This document shows, one piece after another, positions 6,998-13,394 of a DNA stretch of 32,268 bases; positions within the stretch are counted from its first letter, which is position 1; every line of letters starts with the position of its first letter. Source of the DNA: Muribaculaceae bacterium (GTDB taxonomy: Bacteria; Bacteroidota; Bacteroidia; Bacteroidales; Muribaculaceae); assembly GCA_029061255.1 (NCBI GenBank), contig JAIDSL010000163.1, positions 1 to 32,268 of the forward strand. Reading direction: 5' to 3'. Made by a program: the position numbers and the translations under genes. The notes under the pieces were generated by a model that was not told the DNA's origin, did not search any database, and saw only the letters and a list, made by a program, of their open reading frames with translations.

Positions 6998-7645
6998 ATG
7001 CTTGGATATATATCTATCGGGGTGTTTATTGACGGGGGCTATTATGCCAAGGTCAACAGGGCACTAAAGAAATCGGAGAATTCAATAATACGAGTGAAGT
7101 CGCTTTTTGACTTCATCACTTTCCGTCTCGCTATGGAGGAAGACGTAGACCAGTCTGACTGCCAGATTACGGAGGCGCATTATTTCCGTGGACGCTACCG
7201 CGTGAAGGAAGCTTACGACAAGAAACTTCTCTACAATGAGCGAAAGTTTGAGGATACGCTTATTGAGAACGATGTTGTGTTCCATTACAAGCATCTTCGT
7301 GAAGTGGAGAAGGATGGGGTAGTGCAGGTAGTGGAAAAAGGGGTAGATGTTTGGTTTGCTCTTGAAGCCTATGAACTGGCTGCCTTCCGAAAGTTTGATT
7401 ATGTGGTTCTGATTACCGGAGATGCCGATCATGAGATGCTCGTGAGGAAGCTGAAGGCATTGAAGGTAAAGACGGTGCTTCTGACATGGAACCTCACCGA
7501 TGTAGATGCTACGTCGCCTTTGCTTAAGGAAGAGGCAGGACATCATTGGGAGCTTTCTCATATCATCTATGATCATCCGGAACTTCAACAAGAATTGCTC
7601 TATAAGCTAAAGGATCCAGCATTGAACCTTGGAGTTGAATTTTAG
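6998..7645 (+). CDS. NYN (LabA/DUF88-type, PIN-like) domain protein, probable ribonuclease
   Basis: The 215-residue protein consists essentially of one NYN domain. The metal-binding acidic residues typical of this PIN-like nuclease fold are visible: D12 in GVFIDGGYY, D117 in EKGVDVWFALEAYELA, and D142 and D144 in VLITGDADHEM. Family members are thought to process or degrade RNA. No additional domain (for example OST-HTH) is present, and there is no signal or membrane segment, so it should be cytosolic. The ATG at 6998 places the first aspartate at the normal distance from the N-terminus. It follows an Abi HEPN gene and its candidate RNA, but 393 bp and a terminator separate them, so a functional link is not shown. 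Confidence 0.85.
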   Translation: MLGYISIGVFIDGGYYAKVNRALKKSENSIIRVKSLFDFITFRLAMEEDVDQSDCQITEAHYFRGRYRVKEAYDKKLLYNERKFEDTLIENDVVFHYKHLREVEKDGVVQVVEKGVDVWFALEAYELAAFRKFDYVVLITGDADHEMLVRKLKALKVKTVLLTWNLTDVDATSPLLKEEAGHHWELSHIIYDHPELQQELLYKLKDPALNLGVEF

Positions 7646-7676
7646 ACAACCTTTAAAAGAATTTTATAAAATCATT

Positions 7677-7706
7677 AGGGCTTCCTTTTTGGGAAGCCCT
7701 TCTCAT
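7677..7706. terminator. Hairpin terminator after the NYN gene
   Basis: AGGGCTTCC (7677-7685) pairs perfectly with GGAAGCCCT (7692-7700) around a 6-base loop. The downstream T content is modest on both strands. It may also end the minus-strand transcript coming from about 7990. Confidence 0.7.
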
Positions 7707-7830
7707 ATTAAGATTAGTAAAATTGAATTATTTCTATCTTTATGTATTGGGATCGCGGCGGAGCTCTATAGGTCTCAAAATTCGATTTTTCAAAATCGTA
7801 AAAGGTTAGCAAAAGATTGTTTCAGGCGTT

Positions 7831-7968
7831 TCAGGTATAATGTTTAGGTGTTGTATTATGGCCTCCGCCGCTTATATGGCCTTCACAGGTCAATCCCATA
7901 ATTTCATGTATTAGGTTCGAATGTATTACGATATATTTTTCCAATCCATCCGGCCTCCGAGGAGGCAT
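7831..7968 (-). CDS. Possible 45-residue small protein
   Basis: An ATG about 22 nt after the predicted transcription start opens a 45-codon frame ending in TGA. The peptide contains MPPRRPDGLEKYIVIHSNL and later GLTCEGHISGGGHNTTPKHYT. It is rich in His and Gly, with one Cys, and has no hydrophobic signal segment. Promoter position and frame length are compatible with a real small gene. However, the same DNA forms extended RNA stems, so the ORF may be a coincidence within a structured RNA. I do not recognise a family. Confidence 0.3.
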   Translation of the reverse strand: MPPRRPDGLEKYIVIHSNLIHEIMGLTCEGHISGGGHNTTPKHYT

Positions 7969-7995
7969 CTAAGAAATCTCTCTTGATTTCGATTA

Positions 7996-8027
7996 CAAAG
8001 TTAATACATAATTTTCAACTTTCCAAA
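7996..8027 (-). promoter_or_regulatory. Promoter of the minus-strand transcript between NYN and ligase genes
   Basis: Read on the minus strand, TTTG (8027-8024), 20 bases, then TAACTTTG (8003-7996). Both boxes and the spacing fit the Bacteroidetes consensus. The expected start is about 7990. Confidence 0.7.
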
Positions 8028-8296
8028 TGTCTTTTTTACAATCAAATTAAGAAACTATTTCAAAAAGCTACAAAAATATTAAAATTTTTCAAATATTTGG
8101 CAAAATGACATAATTTGTAATGTTTTTAATGATATTTCATAAATGTTACATATTATTGCACCGGTGTTTCATGTTAAGAAACATATTTTTAATGTGAAAA
8201 AAAAATTGGATGCAATCTTAAGTTTTAAGTTTTAAGATAGCTTACAGGCCAGTGGTATCACCTTCGACAATCCTGCTACGCATTGGGATAAACAAA

Positions 8297-8328
8297 AAAT
8301 GGCCTCCGATTGAGTGGGGAGGCCATTT
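8297..8328 (-). terminator. Terminator of the acyl-CoA ligase gene
   Basis: AAATGGCCTCC (8297-8307) pairs perfectly with GGAGGCCATTT (8318-8328) around a 10-base loop. On the minus strand it is followed directly by a T-run (complement of 8294-8299). Confidence 0.92.
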
Positions 8329-8343
8329 GTGGAAGGTGATTTT

Positions 8344-10050
8344 TTAGGGTTGATAGAGGAAGCGTTTGATGCTTCTCTTAGGAGTCTTTTCAAATTCTTT
8401 GTCGAAGATGCGTATCTCGGATATCTTGGAGTAGGATGGAAGTTGAGGATTGAGAAGCTTTAAGTTTTCATCCATTACTGTGTCAACATTCTTTCCATCT
8501 TTCTTCAGGGCATCAAAGTCAGGATATACGAGAGCAACGAGCTTTCCATTGTCGTCAATTACTACCGACTCGATCACATAAGGGAGATTGTTGATCTTTT
8601 GTTCGATTTCTTCAGGATAAATATTCTGTCCGGAAGGTCCGAGGATCATTGTCTTGGAGCGTCCCATTATTCGGATGTTTCCTTCCTTGTCGCATGTGAC
8701 AAGGTCGCCGGTATTCATCCACCCGTCTTTCATCACTTCTTTAGTGGCATCATCATTTTTGTAGTAGCCTTTCATCACGTTATCTCCCCTTACCCATAAA
8801 TTGCCGGGGATTGTTTCCGGATCCGGAGAATCAATCTTGGCTTCCATACGCTCTACAATCTTGCCGACAGTGCCTGGTTTTTCTTTTTCCGGTGTCTCAT
8901 ATGTGATGAGAGGTCCACATTCAGTCATGCCATAACCTACAGTGACAGGGAACTTGATCCTTGTCAGGAATTCCCCTACTTCGGCATTGAGGGCAGCACC
9001 TCCGATGATGACCTGCTTCACTTGACCGCCGAGAGCCTTCACGAGCTGATTTTTTATCTTGCCAAGTATGATTCCCTTTATGATAGGAAGCTTGAGCAGG
9101 AAGCGCATCTTGGGCTGATTTATCACAGGGAATATCTTTGTCTTCACAATCTTCTCCAGAACGAGAGGAACAGTGATGATGAGCTTAGGTTGCACTTCCG
9201 CAAATGCTGCCAGCAAGATGGCAGGAGAGGGTGTGCGCCCAAGGAATGTGCAGTGACATCCTTTTGCAAATGGGTGCAGCATCTCGATCACCATTCCATA
9301 GAGGTGGGCGAGAGGAAGCATATTGAGCACTCCATCGCCGGGGCGCAGGAAAGTCAGGAACTCCATGCAGAACTTTATGTTGCTCCAAATGGAGCGGAAC
9401 GGAAGCATCACTCCCTTGCTCATGCCGGTGGAGCCGGATGTGTAGTTGATGACAGCGAGATCATCCGGTTTATCCCGAAACCAGTTTATATCTTTAGATG
9501 AGAACCCATGAGGAAACTTATCCTTGAAGAACTTTTCGATGTGGTCGTGGGCAATTGTGAGGTTCTCTGATTTTGAGTATGGAATGCCAAATTCACTGAT
9601 ATATATGACACCCTCAAGTTCAGGAAATTCGAGACGGTCAAGATGCTTCCAGATAGCTTCATCAACGAATAGCAGTTTAGCATCGGAATGGTTGACGAGA
9701 TGGTGGATTGTCTCAGGTTTGAACTCATGCAAGATGGGCACGGCAACCACCCCGGCAGTGATGCAAGCAATGAAGGCCATAGCCCATTTAGCAGAGTTCT
9801 TGCCACAAATTGCTACCTTATCTCCTTCTTTTACTCCTGCAGCTTCAAAGAGAATATGAAGCTTTTCGATAAGCTCAGCCACGTGACCATACGTGCTGGT
9901 GGATCCTTTGTAGTCTGAAAGGGAGGGTAGATCCCAGTTGCGGCGGACGGAAGCCTCTAAAATGGCATTTAGCGATTCCGGAATATTTGTGAAGTATTGG
10001 TCGGTATCAGTTATTTCTACTTTTAAAGTAGAAGCATGGTCTTTTTTCAT
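8344..10050 (-). CDS. AMP-forming long-chain fatty-acid-CoA ligase-like protein
   Basis: This 568-residue member of the acyl-adenylate-forming family should activate a carboxylic acid, most likely a long-chain fatty acid, to acyl-AMP and then acyl-CoA. Motifs are in the expected order: the phosphate-binding loop YTSGSTGMSKG (about 204-214), the acyl-AMP motif GYGMTECGP (about 373-381), GDLVTCDKEGNIRIMGRSK (about 451-470) with the hinge region, and the C-terminal KTPKRSIKRF bearing the adenylation lysine. There is no signal peptide or membrane segment. It is monocistronic, with its own strong terminator. Substrate length cannot be read from sequence, and aryl or other acids remain possible. 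Confidence 0.9.
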   Translation of the reverse strand: MKKDHASTLKVEITDTDQYFTNIPESLNAILEASVRRNWDLPSLSDYKGSTSTYGHVAELIEKLHILFEAAGVKEGDKVAICGKNSAKWAMAFIACITAGVVAVPILHEFKPETIHHLVNHSDAKLLFVDEAIWKHLDRLEFPELEGVIYISEFGIPYSKSENLTIAHDHIEKFFKDKFPHGFSSKDINWFRDKPDDLAVINYTSGSTGMSKGVMLPFRSIWSNIKFCMEFLTFLRPGDGVLNMLPLAHLYGMVIEMLHPFAKGCHCTFLGRTPSPAILLAAFAEVQPKLIITVPLVLEKIVKTKIFPVINQPKMRFLLKLPIIKGIILGKIKNQLVKALGGQVKQVIIGGAALNAEVGEFLTRIKFPVTVGYGMTECGPLITYETPEKEKPGTVGKIVERMEAKIDSPDPETIPGNLWVRGDNVMKGYYKNDDATKEVMKDGWMNTGDLVTCDKEGNIRIMGRSKTMILGPSGQNIYPEEIEQKINNLPYVIESVVIDDNGKLVALVYPDFDALKKDGKNVDTVMDENLKLLNPQLPSYSKISEIRIFDKEFEKTPKRSIKRFLYQP

Positions 10051-10094
10051 AGTCGATTGGGTTATAGTGGATGATTAAAAAAGTAAAAAGTAGA

Positions 10095-10122
10095 ATGCAC
10101 ATAAAGAAGCTTTGTGTGCATC
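10095..10122 (-). terminator. Second hairpin between tsf and the ligase gene
   Basis: ATGCACATAAAG pairs with CTTTGTGTGCAT, 12 positions with one mismatch around a 3-base loop. On the minus strand it is followed by T-rich DNA (complement of 10072-10092). It could be a back-up terminator for the tsf operon or an attenuator in the ligase leader. Confidence 0.5.
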
Positions 10123-10139
10123 CTATAAATAGAACAAAA

Positions 10140-10167
10140 AAAGAGCCTGCTTGTTTGCAGGCTCTTT
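10140..10167 (-). terminator. Terminator of the rplM-rpsI-rpsB-tsf operon
   Basis: AAAGAGCCTGC (10140-10150) pairs perfectly with GCAGGCTCTTT (10157-10167) around a 6-base loop. A T-run follows on the minus strand (complement of 10134-10140). It lies 27 bases beyond the tsf stop. Confidence 0.92.
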
Positions 10168-10193
10168 GATATATAGCAAAATAATATGCTAAT

Positions 10194-11186
10194 TTAGTCT
10201 TGGTTGAGGTTTACGCGCTTGAAGTCGACTATGATGCAACCTTTAACCTCGCTGTCGAGATACTGGCCAACAGTAAGTTTAGCATCGCGGTGGTATTCCT
10301 GCTCCATAAGGCAAGATTCCTTGAAGAACTTATTGAGACGACCATTTGCAATGTTCTGAATCATAGCTTCGGGAAGGTTTGCAGCTTTTTCAGCACCTAC
10401 CTTGGCAGCGATTTCAGCAGCCTTGTCAGCCTCCTCGCGGGTGAGCCAACCCTTAGCGATGTTGCTCTCTACGTGATCAGCGCTGTCTACGAGGTTGGGG
10501 TTGATGCCTGCTTTGCGGATAGCTGCCTCTACAGCTTTCTTCACCTGCTCTTCCTTAGTCTTTTCGATAGCGACAGTGAGTTCGCTTTCTACAACGTGAG
10601 CGTCAACATGGTCACGGTCAATAGCAATCGGGTTCATAGCTGCAACCTGCATGCAGATTTCGCGGCCCACTGCAGTGCTTACTCCTGGCACGCTGAGGCC
10701 AACAATAGTAGCAAGCTTATTGCCGAGGTGCTCGTATGCTGCAACTGAGGGAGCTTCAACGCACTCATATGCACCGAGTTCCATCTTTTCACCAGTCTTG
10801 CCGATTTCGTCGGTTACGAGTTCTGCTACTGTACGGCCTTCGAGGGGAAGAGCCTTCACTTCGTCGAGAGTCTTTGCTCCAGCTTCAACAGCTGCGTCAA
10901 GAATCTTCTTAGTAAGGGCACGGAAAGACTCGTTTTTAGCAACGAAGTCAGTTTCGCATTTAAGGGCTACGATAGCAGCGAAACCTTCTTTTGTGCCAGC
11001 GAGCACGCAGCCTTCAGCAGCTTCGCGGTCTTCGCGCTTAGCAGCTACAGCCTGGCCTTTCTTGCGGATGATTTCGATGGAAGCTTCGATGTCGCCACCT
11101 GTCTCAGCAAGTGCGTTCTTGCAGTCCATCATACCTGCGCCGGTCAAGTTGCGCAGTTTTTTGATATCTTCTATAGATACTGCCAT
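10194..11186 (-). CDS. tsf: Elongation factor Ts
   Basis: EF-Ts is the guanine-nucleotide exchange factor that regenerates EF-Tu-GTP during translation. The 330-residue protein begins with the conserved N-terminal UBA-like domain (IKKLRNLTGAGMMDCKNAL, about 8-26). It carries the EF-Tu-contacting TDFVAKNESF block (about 79-88), followed by the core subdomains and the C-terminal AKLTVGQYLDSEVKGCIIVDFKRV. Length is slightly above the E. coli protein, as is common in Bacteroidetes. It follows rpsB after 29 bases in the same direction, the classic rpsB-tsf pairing, and is the last gene of the operon. Confidence 0.98.
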   Translation of the reverse strand: MAVSIEDIKKLRNLTGAGMMDCKNALAETGGDIEASIEIIRKKGQAVAAKREDREAAEGCVLAGTKEGFAAIVALKCETDFVAKNESFRALTKKILDAAVEAGAKTLDEVKALPLEGRTVAELVTDEIGKTGEKMELGAYECVEAPSVAAYEHLGNKLATIVGLSVPGVSTAVGREICMQVAAMNPIAIDRDHVDAHVVESELTVAIEKTKEEQVKKAVEAAIRKAGINPNLVDSADHVESNIAKGWLTREEADKAAEIAAKVGAEKAANLPEAMIQNIANGRLNKFFKESCLMEQEYHRDAKLTVGQYLDSEVKGCIIVDFKRVNLNQD

Positions 11187-11215
11187 TTTGTTTACTTTCT
11201 TGAATTATTGATGAA

Positions 11216-12046
11216 TTACTCAGCAGCGGGAGCCTCTGCTTCAGCTTCGGTAGCTTCAGCGGGAGCCTCGGCGGCGGGAGCGCTGCGACGAACGCGACGA
11301 CGCTTTCCGGGATTTGCCTCTGCGCCTTCTTCCTTATCTTCTGCATCAGCTTTCTCTACGCTGCGTTCCTGAAGACCCTCAGCCATAGCAGAGCAAAGAG
11401 CATCAAGAACGATTTCAATAGAGCGAGATGCATCATCGTTTGCTGGAATGACGTAGTCAACGTTGCTGGGGTCTGAGTTTGTGTCGACCATAGCGAAGAC
11501 AGGTATACCAAGGCGGTTTGCTTCAGCCACTGCGATGTGCTCTTTCATAACGTCAACAACGAAGAGAGCGCTCGGAAGGCGACCAAGGTCAGCGATGGAA
11601 CCGAGGTTCTTCTCGAGTTTAGCACGCTGGCGAGTGATCTGGAGTTTCTCACGCTTGCTGAGGTTGTCGAAAGTGCCGTCTTTTTCCATCTTGTCGATGG
11701 TGGTCATTTTCTTTACAGCCTTACGGATAGTTGGGAAGTTGGTAAGCATACCGCCGGGCCAACGTTCGATCACGTAGGGCATGCCGATTGCGCCTGCTTT
11801 TTCAGCGATAGCTTCCTTAGCCTGCTTCTTAGTGGCTACGAAAAGAACTTTCTTTCCGCTTTTTGCAATCTGCTTGAGGGCAGCAGCAGCTTCGTCGATC
11901 TTAGCAGCTGTCTTATAGAGGTCAATGATGTGGATTCCGTTGCGCTCCATGAAGATGTACGGCTCCATAGCCGGGTTCCATTTGCGCTTGAGGTGGCCGA
12001 AGTGGCATCCTGCTTCCAGGAGTTGTTCGAATGATGGTGTTGCCAT
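11216..12046 (-). CDS. rpsB: 30S ribosomal protein S2
   Basis: I choose the ATG at 12046, giving 276 residues starting MATPSFEQLLEAGCHFGHL, the standard S2 beginning. The in-frame ATG at 12097 would add 17 lysine-rich residues coded by leader DNA that also forms an inverted repeat, so it is unlikely. Conserved blocks include RKWNPAMEPYIF, GIHIIDLYKT, FVATKKQAKEAI, RWPGGMLTNF and VDTNSDPSNVDYVIPANDDA. The C-terminus (about residue 230 on) is a low-complexity tail: GKRRRVRRS, then an Ala/Glu/Pro-rich run, seen in other Bacteroidetes S2 proteins. S2 binds late on the 30S subunit near S1. Confidence 0.97.
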   Translation of the reverse strand: MATPSFEQLLEAGCHFGHLKRKWNPAMEPYIFMERNGIHIIDLYKTAAKIDEAAAALKQIAKSGKKVLFVATKKQAKEAIAEKAGAIGMPYVIERWPGGMLTNFPTIRKAVKKMTTIDKMEKDGTFDNLSKREKLQITRQRAKLEKNLGSIADLGRLPSALFVVDVMKEHIAVAEANRLGIPVFAMVDTNSDPSNVDYVIPANDDASRSIEIVLDALCSAMAEGLQERSVEKADAEDKEEGAEANPGKRRRVRRSAPAAEAPAEATEAEAEAPAAE

Positions 12047-12095
12047 TTTCTTTTTTTGTTTAAATTGTTTACGTTCTTTTTTTGGATTTAATCCC

Positions 12096-12144
12096 AATCA
12101 GCAGGTAGGCTGAAGAATTTTTTACTCCATGCATCCTGCTGATT
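12096..12144 (-). promoter_or_regulatory. Long inverted repeat in the rpsI-rpsB spacer (candidate S2 leader)
   Basis: AATCAGCAGG and CCTGCTGATT (12096-12105 and 12135-12144) form a perfect 10-bp stem enclosing 29 bases. It ends about 50 nt before the rpsB start on the minus strand. It has no T-run, so it is not an obvious terminator. Autogenous control by S2 is a reasonable guess. Confidence 0.5.
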
Positions 12145-12188
12145 TAGATACTAAACTCTATGCTGCAGTTTCCTTACGCTGAATAATA

Positions 12189-12575
12189 TTAACGCTTGGA
12201 GAACTGGAAGCGCTTGCGGGCCTTGGGCTGACCGGGTTTCTTACGTTCTACAGAACGTGGGTCGCGGGTCATGAAGCCTTCAGCACGAAGAGCGGCTTTG
12301 TCTTCGGGGTTGATCTTGACGAGGGCGCGGGAGATAGCGAGACGAAGAGCCTCAGCCTGACCTTTGTAGCCACCGCCGTCGAGGTGAGCGTAGATATCGT
12401 ATTTTTCTTCGCAGTCAAGAGCCTTGAGGGGCTGCTTCACTACATACTGAAGAATCGAAGAGGGGAAGTACTCGTCGAGAGAGCGCTTGTCGATTGTGAT
12501 CTTACCTGTTCCTTCGGTGAGGTAAACGCGGGCAACTGCTGCTTTACGGCGGCCCAGAGCATTGATTTTTTCCAT
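12189..12575 (-). CDS. rpsI: 30S ribosomal protein S9
   Basis: The protein is 128 residues, normal for S9. It opens with NALGRRKAAVARVYLTEGTGKITIDKR, has the central DIYAHLDGGGYKGQAEALRLAISRAL block, and ends in the basic tail KARKRFQFSKR. The terminal SKR reaches the decoding-site tRNA in the assembled 30S subunit. Only six bases separate it from rplM upstream, the near-universal rplM-rpsI pairing, so the two are co-expressed. Confidence 0.98.
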   Translation of the reverse strand: MEKINALGRRKAAVARVYLTEGTGKITIDKRSLDEYFPSSILQYVVKQPLKALDCEEKYDIYAHLDGGGYKGQAEALRLAISRALVKINPEDKAALRAEGFMTRDPRSVERKKPGQPKARKRFQFSKR

Positions 12576-12581
12576 CTTCGT

Positions 12582-13061
12582 TTATTTCAGTTTGTTGATA
12601 TCGATTACTTCCGGATTAACTGCCTCGTGTGGGTGCTCGCTACCATTGTAGACGTAGAGGTTCTTGAGCTGAGCTGCACCAAGTTTTGTCTTGGGGAGCA
12701 TACCCTTCACTACCTTGATATAGAGAGGGTGTTTGCCAGCCTTGATAGTCTTCTTAAACGACTTGTTCATGAGGTCGCGGGGAGTATAGACGCGCTGACC
12801 ACCGGGATAGCCGGTATAGCGGAGATACTCGTGCTTGTCCATCTTCAGGCCTGTCATGATGACTTTGTCAGCGTTGATGATGATCACGTTGTCGCCGCAG
12901 TCCATGTTTGGAGTGAAGTCAGGCTTGTATTTGCCGCGAAGAATTTTTGCTACTTTTGAGCAGAGGCGACCAAGCACCTGATCGGTGGCATCGATTACGA
13001 CCCACTTCTTGTTGATTGTTTCCGGAGTAGCGGAAAGTGTCCTATAACTTAAAGAATCCAC
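12582..13061 (-). CDS. rplM: 50S ribosomal protein L13
   Basis: L13 is an early-assembly 23S rRNA-binding protein. The 159-residue product starts MDSLSYRTLSATPETINKKW, the longer N-terminus usual in Bacteroidetes. It contains VVIDATDQVLGRLCSKVAKILRGK, the GDNVIIINADKV strand, YLRYTGYPGG and VVKGMLPKTKLG. It is the first gene of the rplM-rpsI-rpsB-tsf operon and is preceded by a roughly 160-nt structured leader and a consensus promoter. Confidence 0.98.
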   Translation of the reverse strand: MDSLSYRTLSATPETINKKWVVIDATDQVLGRLCSKVAKILRGKYKPDFTPNMDCGDNVIIINADKVIMTGLKMDKHEYLRYTGYPGGQRVYTPRDLMNKSFKKTIKAGKHPLYIKVVKGMLPKTKLGAAQLKNLYVYNGSEHPHEAVNPEVIDINKLK

Positions 13062-13221
13062 TTTTGTTTGTTTTATTTGATTTTTAAATTCCTGTTTTTG
13101 AACGGTTTCGGCGGTCTAAGTCTCCGCCTCGGCACGTTCAGTCTCACTGCTTCGGTAGATAGGAAGATCGGCCAAAATCCCTTTTCTGCCGGAGCTCGCA
13201 ATGAGATCTGGATACAATCGG
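13062..13221 (-). promoter_or_regulatory. Structured 5' leader of the rplM operon
   Basis: The transcript from about 13220 to the rplM ATG carries a 9-bp stem with one wobble (13198-13206 with 13142-13150), enclosing a smaller CGGC/GCCG element. A separate GGCGG/CCGCC hairpin lies at 13110-13128. Leaders of ribosomal operons commonly bind one of their own products; L13 or S9 would be the candidate here. Confidence 0.5.
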
Positions 13222-13225
13222 CTTG

Positions 13226-13256
13226 CAAAATTAATAATTTTTTCTGACATAGCAAA
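13226..13256 (-). promoter_or_regulatory. rplM operon promoter
   Basis: Read on the minus strand, TTTG (13256-13253), 19 bases, then TAATTTTG (13233-13226). It matches the Bacteroidetes consensus. Confidence 0.82.
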
Positions 13257-13309
13257 ATATTTTTCTTTTTATTCATCGAATTTCAGAGAATTCACTAAAG
13301 ATTTCAATT

Positions 13310-13342
13310 AAAAAAGCCCATGCGGTGCTTTCCCGCATGAGC
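13310..13342 (-). terminator. Terminator of the GH51 gene
   Basis: GCCCATGCGG (13316-13325) pairs with CCGCATGAGC (13333-13342) with one mismatch. On the minus strand six T follow (complement of 13310-13315). Confidence 0.88.
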
Positions 13343-13394
13343 TCTTGTTGAAAATCGTGTGAATTAGAAGTCTAAACAATAGTGTCAGACAGTT

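Larger units (their letters stand above)
7677..7990 (-). ncRNA. Candidate structured minus-strand transcript of unknown class
   Basis: A consensus promoter (8027-7996) points into this otherwise gene-poor interval, and the hairpin at 7677-7700 could end it, giving about 310 nt. On the minus strand there is a 5' hairpin GAAATC/GATTTC (near 7990-7973). Next comes GCCTCC/GGAGGC with a tiny loop, then a 9-bp long-range pairing of GCGGCGGAG (7871-7863) with CTCCGCCGC (7763-7755), and finally a CGATTT-TGAA-AAATCG hairpin. Outer GGGAT/ATCCC bases extend the long-range stem. I could not match it to RNase P, tmRNA, SRP or 6S landmarks. A 45-codon ORF overlaps its 5' half, so it may instead be a small mRNA. 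Confidence 0.42.
7646..8343. other. Long intergenic region between NYN and acyl-CoA ligase genes
   Basis: This 698-bp interval lies between convergent genes. It contains the NYN terminator, the candidate minus-strand RNA or small ORF (7677-7990) with its promoter, and the ligase terminator (8297-8328). Bases 8030-8290 are strongly AT-rich with a short repeated TTAAGTTTTAAG-type run near 8219-8236. I see nothing functional in that part. Confidence 0.6.
13062..13394. other. Intergenic region between rplM and the GH51 gene
   Basis: This 333-bp stretch is without a gene. The left 160 bases are the rplM leader, then its promoter (13226-13256). The GH51 terminator hairpin lies at 13316-13342. Nothing else is apparent in the rest. 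Confidence 0.7.

Noticed and set aside
7629..7847. 72-codon open frame after the NYN gene
   Set aside because: It overlaps the NYN stop region and runs through the terminator hairpin and the long-range stem; the composition is not protein-like.
7755..7990. RNase P RNA or tmRNA on the minus strand
   Set aside because: The GAGGAAAGTC and ACAGAA blocks of RNase P and the tag-peptide and T-arm/CCA end of tmRNA are all missing.
12047..12097. Extended N-terminus of S2
   Set aside because: The 17 extra residues are lysine-rich leader translation. Standard S2 begins at MATPSFEQLLEAG, and the extension would include one arm of the leader inverted repeat.
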